NCBI GenBank assembly: GCA_033439795.1
Contig: JAUTDP010000007.1
Location: forward strand, 2,232,001 to 2,296,000
DNA length: 64,000 nucleotides
Source: Sordaria brevicollis
Lineage: Eukaryota; Ascomycota; Sordariomycetes; Sordariales; Sordariaceae
Reading direction: 5' to 3'
Made by a program: the position numbers and the translations under genes. Shown in pieces: positions 1 through 12,066 of the stretch. Each line of letters opens with the position of its first letter. Position 1 is the first letter of the stretch. Below the pieces are notes generated by a model that made no database searches, was not told where the DNA came from, and saw nothing but the letters and a program-made list of their open reading frames with translations.

Positions 1-1
1 G

Positions 2-139
2 GATACGGGCGTTTATATGCCCGAGTTCAGAATTGCGGGTGCCCATACCGAGGATTCGGGCGCTGCTGGTATTGGAAAGATGGTGAACGTTTGGTCGTCG
101 GTTGTTGTGGGTGTTGTTGCGGCTGTTATGTTGTTGTAA
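2..139 (+). CDS. C-terminal fragment of a probable GPI-anchored protein
   Basis: The window opens inside a coding frame that runs from base 2 to a TAA at 137-139 (45 codons). It ends in a small-residue stretch ([10 protein letters not shown]) followed by a hydrophobic tail rich in V, A and L ([14 protein letters not shown]). Small residues, a short spacer and a terminal hydrophobic segment are the usual layout of a fungal GPI-attachment signal; a C-terminal membrane anchor is the alternative. The body of the protein lies outside the window, so the family cannot be named. The frame is open only over a short distance, so the call rests mostly on the shape of the tail. Confidence 0.5.
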   Translation, partial: DTGVYMPEFRIAGAHTEDSGAAGIGKMVNVWSSVVVGVVAAVMLL

Positions 140-1071
140 GGGGTTGAGCTAGGTTGTGTCATGTCTGTGGTGTCTGGTTTGATTTGATTTAATATCAGTC
201 AAGATGGATATCGTGAAATTGACGAGGAAGCAGAAAGAGGGAGAGAGATTATTAATGTCATGATGGATGGTTTCATGGATATCGCGGAATGACATGATGG
301 AGATATTGGATGATGGATATACCATTGCATTTTCCTCTTCATACATGTTAGTGATAGTATGATCGACCCTAAATACGTTTTAGCAAATGTTTGCTCCATT
401 CCCCGCCTCTTTCTGTTTTATTCGTGCCTCGTTATCATGATGATTGGAGAGAAAGTCTTCACTGGCATCTGTCTACTGGACATACCAGTACCAGGTCGTG
501 TGAGCTCGTGCCTGCCTCAGCCGCCGCCTACTCCTTCCTTTGGCTTCCTGTATCCTTCTTTCCTGAATACCTACCTTAAGGAAGCGTAACCTGTGGGTTC
601 GGAACGTACCTTATCATCGACCCATATTGGCGCACGAACTCAGATGAAAGAGCTTTTTACATCGTATGGTAATCACTCGTCTGGGCTTCAAACGCCTCCA
701 GACCGCATGAGTACTCTAACTGTAAGGCGTTTTAAACCCAGCCGGAGACGAGTAGGTAGAGCCCGACCACTTTACTTGGTTCAAGGAAGGGCCGGTATGA
801 GCGATGGAGGTGGTGTATCCAGGGCTGATATCGTGCCCTTTCAGTTTCTCTTCTACACAATATGTTCACGTCCGGTCAACATCTCCGGGGCCGTCAGACC
901 GGGATGCGCACTGGAAAAAGGGAACAGAGAATGCTTCTCGTAATATGAGTCGGATCGTAAATCTGTTGTAGTTTCGTGCACCTAAGCAATATGTGTGCGC
1001 CTTCCTTTCCCCCTTTCCTTTTCTAGAGTCTTCAAACCGGATACTGATCCAAAATCGTCCGACTTTTTCAC
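140..1071. other. intergenic, no gene seen
   Basis: This is the space between two convergent genes. Only short frames without recognisable motifs are present. It probably holds the 3' untranslated regions of both neighbours. Confidence 0.6.
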
Positions 1072-3201
1072 TTAATCCGTTCCCACGAGCTCCAGTCTCC
1101 CCCTTGTCTCGTCGGGCAGGGTGGAAAGATACTCTTCCCAAGCGTCCTGATTAGCACCCGCGGGTACGCGGAACGTGTAGACAAGCCCTCCTGCTGGACT
1201 CTTCCTCCCGCTGGCTTCGTCATTTGTAGCCATCGCTGCCAGCTCTCCGTTCGTCTTTGGAGTCAAAATGATGCTCGAAGTCCTGGGACTTCCTGCAAAT
1301 TGCAGGTGCAATGGTACAGGAGGGAAGCTACTGGACTGCGGCAATGCCAGCCCTCCCACGTCCGAGCCTAGCGGTTCTTGGAACCTAGCCCCCTGAGTGA
1401 GTAGAGGAGATGTTGTCACTCTAGCATGGAGATCAGCAATTGAGATGCCCCCTAGAAGCTTCAGGCGCGCTCGGGTCCTCAACTGGTCGCTCAAAGCACG
1501 GGTGAAAACACCTCTCTCCGGGCTGGCCTGGGTGGACGCAGCGAGAAGCTCCAATGAACGGTTTGTCGTCTTCATAAACCTGTATTGGTTCGGATAGTAG
1601 GCGGCGTCCATGATGACTACCGTATCCGGTGAAGCATGATCCAGCAGACCCTGGATGGCAGACCATCGCACGCATGACGCTGGTTGAGCCTCGCTGTTCC
1701 TCGAGCTGTCAAATGTAACGAAACAGTCAGCCTGGAGCAGCAATGATACATCATTCAGTGGGAGGTGGGAGATCCTACCTTGCCAGAGTCATTTGTCGGT
1801 CTTCGTCCAAATAAGTGTTGCTTGACCAGTATAATATCTTTAACTCGTCTTGGGTATCCGTCTTGAGGAACTGGAGAATTTCGGCCAAAACCCATATCGA
1901 TATGTTCTGGTTCTGATTCGCAGTTGGAATGGTTTTGGTTACGCATGAGCAGTCGTAGTACTCTCCAAGAACCTCGCTGAATTCGTCCATGGAGCTTATC
2001 AACGCAGGATCTTCGTCATCTTGCCAGCGAAGGAGCAAAGCAGAAACTCTCCTGTAGCGATCCCTCGTAAAGCCCTCGGAAGTCCGGACTGTAGCTCCAT
2101 GCGAGTTTGACGAGAGGATACCGCCATTGGACATACTGCCGTTGAGTTGAGGAAACGAGATAGTCGATGCCCTGTCCTGCCGAGGCTTGGAGGGCAAAGG
2201 TGTTCTGACACGCGACTCGCTAAACGACGAACGGATCTGTTGCTGGGTTGGAGAGGAATCAATGTCCATAAACTCCGGCGAAGGGGTACTGAGATTGAGC
2301 TTTCGTGATTCTTGTGTATGCAGATTTCTTGGGGTCGGTGGCACAATGGTTTCAAGTTGTTGTGTCTCTGCAGAGTTGGGAAACTTCTGTGCGAGTTCTT
2401 CCCAAGTCATGCCGTGATGCCTTGCGTCGCACTACAACAAAACAAGCCAAGTAAGTGAACTGGCCGGGACGGCTTTAAAGGTTTTCCGCTTGGTTGGCAT
2501 GCACTCACTCCAATCTTCTTTCTTTTGCAGTTCGCACATGATCCTTGTTTTCGGATCAGAGCGGCCCTTCCTCTTGCTTCAGGCGCTAGCGGGCCAGTCC
2601 GCCTTCTGTTCCTACTCGAAGACGAAGGAGCAATCCCGTCCTTGAGAGAAAAGATGTTCTGGGTCGGCACAGCAGTTGTCGGAGTAAGGGCAGGTGAGGA
2701 CATGACGCTACAGGATGTAGCAGCTGTGGCGGCAGATGCAATAGTCGATATGGACGAGTTGGTGTCCTTCCTCGCCCTTGGTGAGTGGCCATGGTTCTCA
2801 GCCATCCCGTTCGTGGCGGTAGGGACATGCAAACCCACTGGACCGGTATCCTCAGGCTGACGTTCCTGCTGTTGCTCGTCATGTAGATCTGGGCGCTGTT
2901 CCTGTTGATGCTCCTGGTGTTGTCCCCCGAGTGCTTCATTCTGCCGCTCCTCCTGCCGTTCCTGACTTTGCAGTTGTTCTTCTGCGCCTTCCTCATGCTT
3001 CTCCTCGTGCAGCTCCTTCTGTTGCTGCTCTCCACTCGGCTGTTGCGAGTGCTGCGTTTGCGCTTCTTGTCCTTCCTGGATTAGGTGATGCACATGGTTT
3101 TCAGGGGGCGCGTCGAGCGGGGTGGATATCGTCTGCATCGATTCCATCGTTGGGTTTTCAGAAGCTGTTGGTGTGCTCATTATGTCGATTTTTCCTTCCA
3201 A
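1072..3201 (-). CDS. degenerate caspase-fold protein with N-terminal half zinc cluster
   Basis: Three exons, complement of 3201-2509, 2431-1779 and 1705-1072, joining in frame to 659 residues. Donors are GTGAGT and GTAGGA; acceptors are TGTAG and GACAG. Residues 1-200 are low-complexity and rich in Q, E and H. Residues 222-237 read CANCKRKKIGCDARHH: the first half of a Zn2Cys6 cluster (C-x2-C-x6-C), where the second half is replaced by a His pair. From about residue 357 the chain follows the fungal caspase-like pattern: a YRRVSALLLRWQDDED opening strand, ILYWSSNTYLDEDRQ where the YYGGHG strand belongs, WSAIQGLL, then IMDAAYY in place of the usual DCCYA, and LELLAAS...GVFTRALSDQL...ISIADLH. 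The catalytic His (GGHG) and Cys (DCC) are both missing, so a peptidase activity is unlikely. Start: ATG at 3201; an in-frame ATG at 3180 is also possible. The family assignment comes from pattern memory, not a search. It could be a DNA- or protein-binding pseudoenzyme. Confidence 0.7.
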
Positions 3202-5419
3202 GGAAGGAAATTCGAGCTTGAGTGAATCGATGATACAGCCACCAGTCTGGAGGATGAATTTTGCACCTGAACCTCAAAGCGAAGGATGTATAACTCGAAA
3301 GAACTATACCAGTTCGTTATGGAGGCGAGTGTTTGGCTCAGAATGCGTCCTGGTCGAGGGTGATCGTAAGTATCGGCTGTGGTCGTACGAATTTATGATG
3401 AGCGGTTATTCCGATTTCAGATATCATAACACTCTGTGGAAAGTCGTCGCGCCGAGTTTGGAAAATAAAGCATCGATATGGTGATGTAGATCTCCTGGTT
3501 ACTGAGCTTCCGGCGGCACTCGGCTTGGAAGGCGAGGGCCCCGGTGAGAGAGGAAGGTGAGATGTCAGGGAGAAAAGGTGTGGCCGATGTACGGACAAAG
3601 TCGTAAGCTTCTGGCTCACACTAAAGGACAGCGGTTGAGGCAATGTAGGTAGTAGGCCAGCAGGACCGCATAGCCGAACGACCGGTGACGCTACAACGGA
3701 GTCTTGTTGACCGAAGACGAGAGACGAAAGGTTACGTTGGCCGCGTTGACTGTAATGGGATAAGGCCGGCCTCGATAAGGGTACAGTAGCGGGTTGGGGT
3801 AGCAAAAAAGGTACGGTTACTGTCCAGGGTCGTGTTGTGTTAATGGGTGGAGATGAGGGTCCTGGGGGAACCTGACTGAGGGTAAGAGACCAAAACAACC
3901 GATAAACCGTCCGAATATGAGTAGTGAAAGGTTGGTAATGATAGTAAAGCTTGAGAGTGAATTAGAAAGACCTCGAGAAGACGTCAAACTCGTGAGCGGA
4001 GTGGGCGACAGCCTGAGCACAAGGGGGTATAAAAGGGGGTTTAGAATGGCAAGGAATATAAAAAGCTTTCCTGTCACTATTTTGATAAGGGAAGCAAGTT
4101 GAGGGACATCCAGTTATATCCAACAACTGTCTGCCAGAAGTCGTCGAATTTGAACAGACGAGGGATGGGAAGGAGAGAACAGGAGAAACAATATGGGTGG
4201 GAATCCATGGAGTAACAAAAGCCCTCGGTAGGTTAACGACGCAACAATAACAAGCCAACTGAATGTTGCACGGCAGTCAATGGTGTTTCCTTTTTCCCTC
4301 CCCGAGAACAAAAATGAACGGTGAGCTTGACAGACATAGCAGGCAACTATAACACAATGTGAAAGCCGATGCTGGGCGTGGCTGCTGGTCATGATATCGA
4401 GGCTTGAAATAACACTCATAGACAACATGTAAAATGCTGAGCCCAAGTTGTGAGGGACGAAACTGAAACGGTAATGGAGAATCTCGAAAAATGAGATGAA
4501 GAACTGGGCCGAAACTCGATGGTATAAAGAGCTATGAGACGCGTACCTTGCTTCTGCCCTGTTGCTCAGCGAAGTGAGGGATGTTGTTGTTGACAGAAAA
4601 AGGAAACAAAGTCGAACGGCGGCTTGACGTCGGTTATCTTCAGATCTCGCTAGAACATGATGATGATGCCGCTCTATCAGGAGTTTAAATAGGTGTTGAA
4701 GTGATATGAACATGAAGCCCACATTGGCCAGACAAGTAGAATGAACAATAGCCTTCCATTGCGTCTTCAATTGCAAAGAGAAGACATCGAGAACGCCGTC
4801 CGAAGACTGGCTAGATCCAGCGTTGGCGGCATGAGCAGATAGCTTCCGACTCCACCTGGATTGGGTGAGCTGCCGTCCCGCTCGAGTTGTTGAGGGGCCC
4901 GAGTCGGGGGTCGAAATATTTTGGACGCGGGTGTGCGTTATGGTAATGTAACTTTGAATGTACGTTCTGCCGCTGTTAAGCGTCTACGCGAAAGTGTCGC
5001 CTACAGGCTATGTCACGTAAGGTACCCGTCTATTTGCATTTTTATTCTTTCATACCCGGTACGTGCCTGGATACAGGCGCGGGGACAAAGAACCTCAACA
5101 GTCACCTCAAAAGCGTATCCCAATGGCCAGCGCTGAATATCATGATGTCTTCAATTCCCACGAACGTGCTTACTTCCATGTACAATTGGGCCATCTTCTC
5201 ACAAGCCGCATCTGGAAATGTTATAGGGAAGTCAAGCTTGAGAACGAAGGAAGCCACCTCTACGATCCAAGGAATTGGAAGGTGTAGGGCAGTCACCGGG
5301 CATTGCTGCAGGTGACAAAACCACACCATGCAACGCAAAATTACGCTGTGGCCAGTTTTGACATGCAGACCGATCCGACGCCGACAAGACTCTGCTGGCG
5401 CAAATCACGATCCTACCTT
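3202..5419. other. intergenic or 5' leader region, no firm gene
   Basis: This lies upstream of the caspase-like gene. Minus-strand frames at 3338-3898 and 4114-4776 are composition-driven and show no motif. A plus-strand frame from 5123 to 5287 (starting MASAEYHDVF) could continue through a putative intron GTGTAG...TGCAG into frame-open sequence up to the inverted-repeat element at 5420; this might be a gene remnant cut by the insertion, but nothing identifies it. Confidence 0.4.
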
Positions 5420-5597
5420 TACTCGGGGGTTGTAGGGCGCCTTGGCATTGCTCAACCCCCTCTGTAAAAGAGGGGGTGGAAATAATCTGGGACAGTAAAA
5501 TAATCTGGGACAAGCTCAAATTTGGTGGTGACCGGAATGCATCAACCCAGGCCACCACCCAGCATTTTTCTAAAAATCTCAGAAAATTCCGGAAGGT
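5420..5597 (+). repeat. left terminal inverted repeat of element A
   Basis: It pairs with 5827-6005 on the other strand. It also contains a small internal hairpin (CCCCCTCT ... AGAGGGGG, about 5456-5476) that is conserved in the partner arm. Confidence 0.8.
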
Positions 5598-5826
5598 AGA
5601 GAGCTACTCCAAAAAGCATTCTTCAAAATTTTATTCATTTTGCCCTAAGGGTTGTTGAGATAATTGAGATGCAATACTTTTTGCCAAGCAAATCGTGGTT
5701 TGTGTTGCGCATTATAAAAATGCAGCGTTTGGTGAGATATGAGAGATTGAAGAGCTTTTGGTCGACCAGTTTTTGAAGAAAATTCTTAAAACTCTACCAA
5801 TTAGTGCTTAATATTCAGAATTCCTT

Positions 5827-6005
5827 TCCGGAATTTTTTTAGATTTTTAGAAAAATGCTAGGTAGTGGCCTAGGTTAATGCATTCCGGTCACCACCAAAT
5901 TTGAGCTTGTTCCAGATTATTTTACTGTCCCAGATTATTTCCACCCCCTCTTTTACCGAAAGAGGGGGATGAACAATGGCCACGCCGCCCTCCATCCCCC
6001 GAGTA
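5827..6005 (-). repeat. right terminal inverted repeat of element A
   Basis: Reverse complement of the left arm. Several differences between the arms are C-to-T or G-to-A changes, for example CTGGGACA against CTGGAACA. Confidence 0.8.
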
Positions 6006-8833
6006 CCTCTTTTCTTGACTTTACCTTAATCAATCCAACACGTCCCAGAAAGAAAGGGATCATGACTTCTGTTCAAGTTCCTCGCCTGAGCTACGTATTC
6101 ATTCGGTGCATGTTGTTCCTTCCTACTGTCTCGACAACTAGGTATAGGCAAGTAAGGTCCGTGCACATGCTCTTGCCCTCACTGACCGGACAGCATCGAG
6201 AGCGCACTGCACCTCATCCGTTTTCCCAACTTCATCCTCATTACCTAGCGCTGTCCCTTTTTCACTATCTTCATACTCACCACGCCGGCCTACCTCATGC
6301 CTAACTTTACGGCCAACTCCGACACAATCACTACCCCAAAGGATGCATCATCGACGACTGGCGCATTGCACAAGATCATGATGGATCTCACACCTCCCAC
6401 CGCGACCTCGCTTCGAGTTGCCTGCCTCTCAATTGGTGCCGCGCCGGATATCCGACCTCTTCACTTGACGGGACACGCCAGCCACTACGAGGCAAAGGAG
6501 GCTATCTGGGAAGCTCCGAGTCCGGTTCCCCGCTCGCCATCCATCATCTTCCCATCCAGTTCCCGCCGCGGGTGCCGTCCATGGTGCTGGACCGGCTTAT
6601 ACTCGGATGCCAAGGCTCACCTCACCACTCATGGGCGCTCTCTAGACCTTTGAAGTTCCCTTCTACTGCCACTCTGCAGTTGATAGTCGATGCCGGATAA
6701 AGCCAATGGTCAAGACTCACCGGGCCACGCCGCCAGCCTCACGATTACGCTACATCCGATAGGACATCGCAAAACCACAGTTCGTCTCGACGGCAAACTC
6801 AAAACCGTCCAACGTCTGTTCCAAGTCGGCCTCTACGGTCCTGGTCTCTCGGTCTGGACTTAGGGCGACTCAGCATCTGCGTCTACCGTAAACCACGGTT
6901 ACACAGTACTGAAACCCGACCCCGTTCTCGGGGAGCTTCGACTACATGTCCAGGACGACCTGTAAGCGTCGAGCATGGCCCTCCCCAGAGCTTCACCGGC
7001 AAGCCTCTCCGACAACTGGGCTCCCGATCCGTTTCGGTCGGAATGGTAACCATTCCGAACAGGCCACACGCTGTCGAAGGTTTCTCGTCTACACCAGCCG
7101 CCAGTCAACTCCACGCTCCTGTGCTCTGTACGACCTGCAAGCACCTCACTTGGGTAACAGCCCAGGCCTGGTCCTCATATGTTTATATCGTCTTGTCCTC
7201 ACTGGCTCTTGCTCACCCATATCGTCTACTACAACGTCATCTGCTACCGTCCGTGGCCTCGCACGGAACAGACCATAACATCTTGTCTTGGTCTTCATGC
7301 CAATAAGCAAAATCCACCACGTCTATGAGCACCTTCTGGACGACTCGGTATGACTTGAGCGTTACAGATTTCAGCCACCCACCACCAATCCGGCGCCGGT
7401 CTGCACGCGTCAGAATCACCACGATAAGCGTCCGATGCAGAGCTGGGAACTCGTGAGGTACGGGTTACCTTACCTGGAAGGAAGCAGACCTCGGTGGCTG
7501 CACCAGAGAAGCCCGTCAGCCATCGTTCCATGTCCCATTCCGAGTTCCAAAAGTCTCTCACCCGCACTCGACCTATCATACGCTACAAGATGCATGTGCA
7601 TATCATCTAGATTGTTTTTGACCGGCTCAGGTTATTCTCACCTCTTTGGCTGCTCTGTCCCTGCTGGGTGGTTCTCATCGTCGGCACTGGGTGTACCACT
7701 CACTATTATACAGTATGTGCGGGCCTTGGTCTTGTATATGGCTGTCAGCTAGAACCACCAACTGTTTACGTTCTGCACCGGACCCAGATCGACAGACGAG
7801 CGGGAGGGGAACTGGCGGCCAGGTCAAAGACTGAATCACGGAGTATCGGGTACGGAAGCACAGAGTACGGTGTGCTCGCATATACACCGTACTCGGGTAC
7901 GGAAGAGGACACGCCCTCTCACCAGCACACGGCTACGGACGCCATACACCCTACACCCTACACCTATCGACCCGGCGTTGTAGACGTGCTTCCCCACGCC
8001 AGCTTGCCCAGTGGTAACGCCTCTCCACCTCATACTTTATGCATTGATACCTGTGATACCAAACCTCCCCCAGAAACCTCCAATCAAGACTTACTCGAAG
8101 CGTAAGCTGCTGCTGTTGATTTCTTAGACTCGTTTCTTTTTTGCCGTCTATTCCCTCACTCCATGTGTGCTTCGTCCCTGCACCTCACCTGTTGCAGCTT
8201 GTCCACAAGAAACAGAGTAACAGAGCGGCCCGCTCAGTCAAGCCGCTGTTGCATTTGACTGCGTACCTGTATCACGTACCTAGCATTTCAACATCACACC
8301 CCGCCAGTGTCATTCTCTTCTGTCGCATTCCCACGGAAAACCCGATGCACGACTTAACCTGTTTACGGTCTAGCCAGGTATGAATACAAGGTGTGTCATT
8401 ATCGCCGACGGGCTGACTCGTTTTGATGTTTAGAGCCAAGTTTCGTTTGAGTAGCAGTGGACGCTCAGCTCAGTGTTTTCTAGCTTCCCAACACCTCTCC
8501 CTTCCTCCTTCAAAGATCACTGCCCTGGCTATACGGGAGATTCACCTTAATGTGTTCACGATAGGTGAGATATGCTGGCCTCATTGGTTCAGTCAGTATA
8601 CGGCGCGGTCCTCGTTTATATGTTGCCATGTCAAACCATCACCACCATCTGTCACTGCCAGCTGGGATTTCATATGAGCGTCATAACATGCCAACTGCAT
8701 GTCGCAATTTGCCCAAAACAACCCAATCAACCGGCCGAGAGACACAGGAAAAGAGGAATTGTGTACCGCCTGATAAGGTGACCTCAAGCCGGTCGCCTAA
8801 GCCCTCGCTTTACCAGAGGCCTAGCTTTGTCTG
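6006..8833. other. gene-poor stretch, no firm gene
   Basis: Many short frames on the plus strand (for example 6297-6653 and 7435-7752) carry no recognisable motif, and I could not chain them through splice sites into a family. The stretch may contain a decayed gene. At 7844-7912 there are near-repeats of a GGGTACGGAAG-type phrase. Confidence 0.4.
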
Positions 8834-9150
8834 TTCCCGGACTCAAACGCCTGTGCAGTGTCTTGGCGGATGTGTGCGCGCGCACACACAACTTTTTCGA
8901 CAACTTTTTGGCATTTCGACCTTCGAAACGAAAGATGCGAATCAACGAACTTCATGCGAATTTAATATGAATAAGTACTATAATAGTCTTGAAAGCGGTG
9001 ATTCCGAATCTTTCATTGGTTTTTGAATATCCCTTCAAATTGAGGAGATGCAAGCGAATGAAGTCCGGATAACTTCGTTCTTGATCAAGAAGTGTTGTGT
9101 GTGCACGCACACACACCTCTGCCGACTGCACAGGCGCTTGAGTCCGGGAA
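8834..9150. repeat. foldback element B (inverted repeat with embedded alternating purine-pyrimidine palindromes)
   Basis: The left arm 8834-8892 and the right arm 9094-9150 are inverted copies. Both contain TTCCCGGACTCAA, CGCCTGTGCAGT and a GTGTGTGC[AG]CGCACACACAAC palindrome. About 200 bases of AT-leaning sequence with no frame lie between. Boundaries are where similarity stops being clear; weaker similarity may extend a further 20 bases outward. No target duplication could be fixed. It is probably another non-autonomous element, less certain than element A. Confidence 0.6.
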
Positions 9151-12066
9151 TGGGTAAATCCTGGTTGTCCATCAGGTCTCGGTTTATCTTCAGGCCGTTC
9201 AAGCCATTCCCCGAAGTTGCTCGCCATCTCCATTGTATCTGAATCCACGCACCTTTGCGGGGTTTGGGGCACATATCTCAACCTAATTTGCTAGCCCACT
9301 GCACCAAATTGAGACCAGGTGAACAGCGAGGGGATATTCAAGTGCGACAGATGAAATCGAAAAGAAGGGAAACGCAAGAGCTTGGGATATTGTAGCATCC
9401 TGCTTACCTACATGAGGTGGTGATCCCGTCTATCTTTCTCCAACTCTCCCTCACGCAGCGACCTATTTTCTTTGTCCTAATATCCACCACTTCATGTTGG
9501 TCTTCCACCTCCCCGGACTGCAGTGATACACGCCACTGAACTGATTGGGGTAGGGTCAGAGAACGTTGGAAGAGTGTCGCTGAATCATATATTGCTGATG
9601 CCGCTTGCTCTGCGTTGCGTTGGTTGGGTAGCTGAATGTTCCGATTGCCACAGGCTTAGTATGTTCAGTCATTCATTTGCTTCCGCTATCTGACTCCCTT
9701 CCTCGTCTCCTTTGTAAGGGTGGGTATCTTTACACAATCCTGGGGGTTCGGTATACCTACAGCCGGTGGGTAAGTAATATTTCCCTATCTCGGCTCCAAC
9801 GCTGTATGAGTAGGGTAGCCGAGTGTGATGATGGAAATGTGGGTCGTGGACCACCTCTACCAAACCATGCATGAGCGCGGTAAGTGCGGCTCTATCAGAT
9901 CGGGGATAGCTACCATTAGACATTGTCCGGTCTGGGACACGAGCTGGGTCTGCCTTGAACGGCTCATTGCTTGGCTAAAACGGCCCGGTCCTCTCCTTTC
10001 ACACGCTGAAGCGGCGGCCGACACGAGGCCGGCCAGAAACCGATTAGGCGAGCAGTTTTTACCTTGCTGGAGTTTGCACTTCCGTAGAATTTCGGGGATA
10101 TTTACTACCTTAATAGCTTCTCGGCTAATAGTACAAGGCGGTAGGCGGTCATAAAGTGCAACAAATATGTTAGTCTTCTTACATCCATTGGCGATACAAA
10201 TCCACAAGGAAGAGCTGAGGCTATGGCCATTCGGACCCTGACTGGATGCGGATGATTCTATCGCGGAGACGGAGCGAGCAGGTGGATGATCGGCCGGCGC
10301 CTGCCCTCCCATCCATACGCTTGTCCAACCCACGGAGTTCTGACTCGATACGGGGACGGCGACAGGAAGTATGGGATAAAGGACGGAGCTGAAGAAGGAA
10401 CATTGTTCATGGGCGAGTAGGTGTATGGCTGGACAGAAAATAGCGAAGGTGAGGACGGGATGAGATTCGACTAAAGAGGCAAGGTATGCTTCTAGATCCG
10501 TCCAGTGAAGGTTTTCCGGTGGTTACAATTCCGCGTCGGGAGGACAAGGAGGAAAGAATTGTCCTCTATCGTGCCATGACTGGTCCAGTTAAGTTAGGTT
10601 GTGCTGAGCATTTTACTTGCATGCAGATCGAGAGGGAGCAGAGTGTCCGAAAGTTCTTGCTCTCCAGTCAAGAAACAATGAGGCAAGATCTTACTGACTG
10701 TTCGTTGCGAATTGATTGACAGATCTTGGTCCTAACGAGAGCACTTGCTTGAGAGCGGCTTGACTCTAGGCGACATAATTCGAACACGGCATACACCTTC
10801 TGGGACAAGCAAATCAAGCGGTAGAAATTGACGGAAGTTTCAAGAGGTAAGTAGGGGTAGGCACAGGACGGGAAGATTCCGTTCTTGACAGCCTAAAGAC
10901 GAGTGGCAGGAACCTGGTGATGTCTTGAAAATGGACAAGTGGAACGACGGAGGAATCGACCATTTTCAACAAATCCGCGCAACTTTCTCCATCGAAAGTC
11001 CGTTTTTCCCACCCAAACAGGGCGAGGAAAGAACGATACGACGGGACTGGAAGAGTCAATTGTGGTTGTGGAAAGCTCTTTCCCTCACCATCCAGTTCAG
11101 TTGCTTCCTGTCTTTGCCTGGTCGTTCTTTCCTTCGTACCTACTAGCCAGTACTCGGCCGCAATTTGACCTCTATTCTCTGCTAAGCTCATCTCTCCGTT
11201 ATCGGCAGAACCTCCGACGCGGAATTCGCTCGTGGTCAACCCACAGTTGCCATCGCTACTACCCTTCCTCCTGGCTGGGCATCTATTACTACGCTACCTT
11301 AGTTACCTACGAGCCTGAGGTTGGAATGTTGGTTCGTCTCGAGCCGGACTCACTCCAGGTACGCCTACACTGCACCTAATGAACCTTGCTTATTGCTTCG
11401 GCTTTTGCGTGACTGAAGAAAAATGCAAATTCAATGGCACGGGCAATGACTACAATCTAAAGTGAGATGAATCATCTTTGCCTAATAATCAGGGCACGCA
11501 AGACACTGCAGCAAGTAGACTGGGGAGATGACTTCGCCGGGGTGTTCTTGCCTGATTAAGTGTTAGTGATGGAGAAGCATGATGTGAGACACTCCTTCCT
11601 CAGGAGTTATTACTCAGAAAACGGAACCTGCAGACGGATGTTACTCAGGCTTTGAGAATGAAAGAGCGGAGGGATTCTCATGAAATGATCGGTCTTCGTG
11701 TGCCGTCTCCGATGATTTCAAGGTGAGACGGCCTCGGTTGGAAGTGTGAGGACAACACCTGCCTCCAGCATAACGTCAATTCAGGGCTTTGTCAAAGAAG
11801 ATAATCAGGACTTGCTGCTTCTTGCCCACTGAAACGCACATACTGGTGTCGATAAGGTAATTGTCATCGACACATGAGCAAGCCAAATGTCAATAAAGTG
11901 CCCCGACGGGAACTGGTCTGCCCCAACAACACCAACATCATTTCCTTCAAACTATCCTCGAGCTTCGATCCTTCAACGTCGCCCAACCTCAACACCGATA
12001 TTTTTACGACCTCTCACTTACCACCACCACCGCATTCTCATATCGGTCCAAGCTTATTCTCAAAAC
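9151..12066. other. intergenic, no firm gene
   Basis: No motif-bearing frame was found on either strand. Minus-strand frames at 9857-10333 and 10814-11239 have no family features. The last 200 bases probably include the leader of the ATP-grasp-like gene; an in-frame ATG at 11887 lies 180 bases before the preferred start. Confidence 0.5.

Larger units (their letters stand above)
5420..6005. mobile_element. MITE-like element A with long terminal inverted repeats and TA target duplication
   Basis: The left arm 5420-5597 and the right arm 5827-6005 are reverse complements over about 178 bases with scattered mismatches. Both ends read TA then CTCGGGGG toward the inside (5420-5429 and, on the opposite strand, 6005-5996), so a duplicated TA flanks an 8-base identical terminus. 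Internal landmarks shared by the arms include AGAGGGGGTGGAAATAATC, the doubled phrase AATCTGGGACA and GGTGGTGACCGGAATGCAT. The roughly 230-base centre is AT-rich and has no coding frame. A TA duplication suggests a non-autonomous element moved by a Tc1/mariner-type transposase; that link is an inference. Confidence 0.8.

Noticed and set aside
3338..4776. Two minus-strand frames of 186 and 220 codons
   Set aside because: Composition is S/P/L-biased, with no motif and no start or splice support. Probably leader or intergenic sequence.
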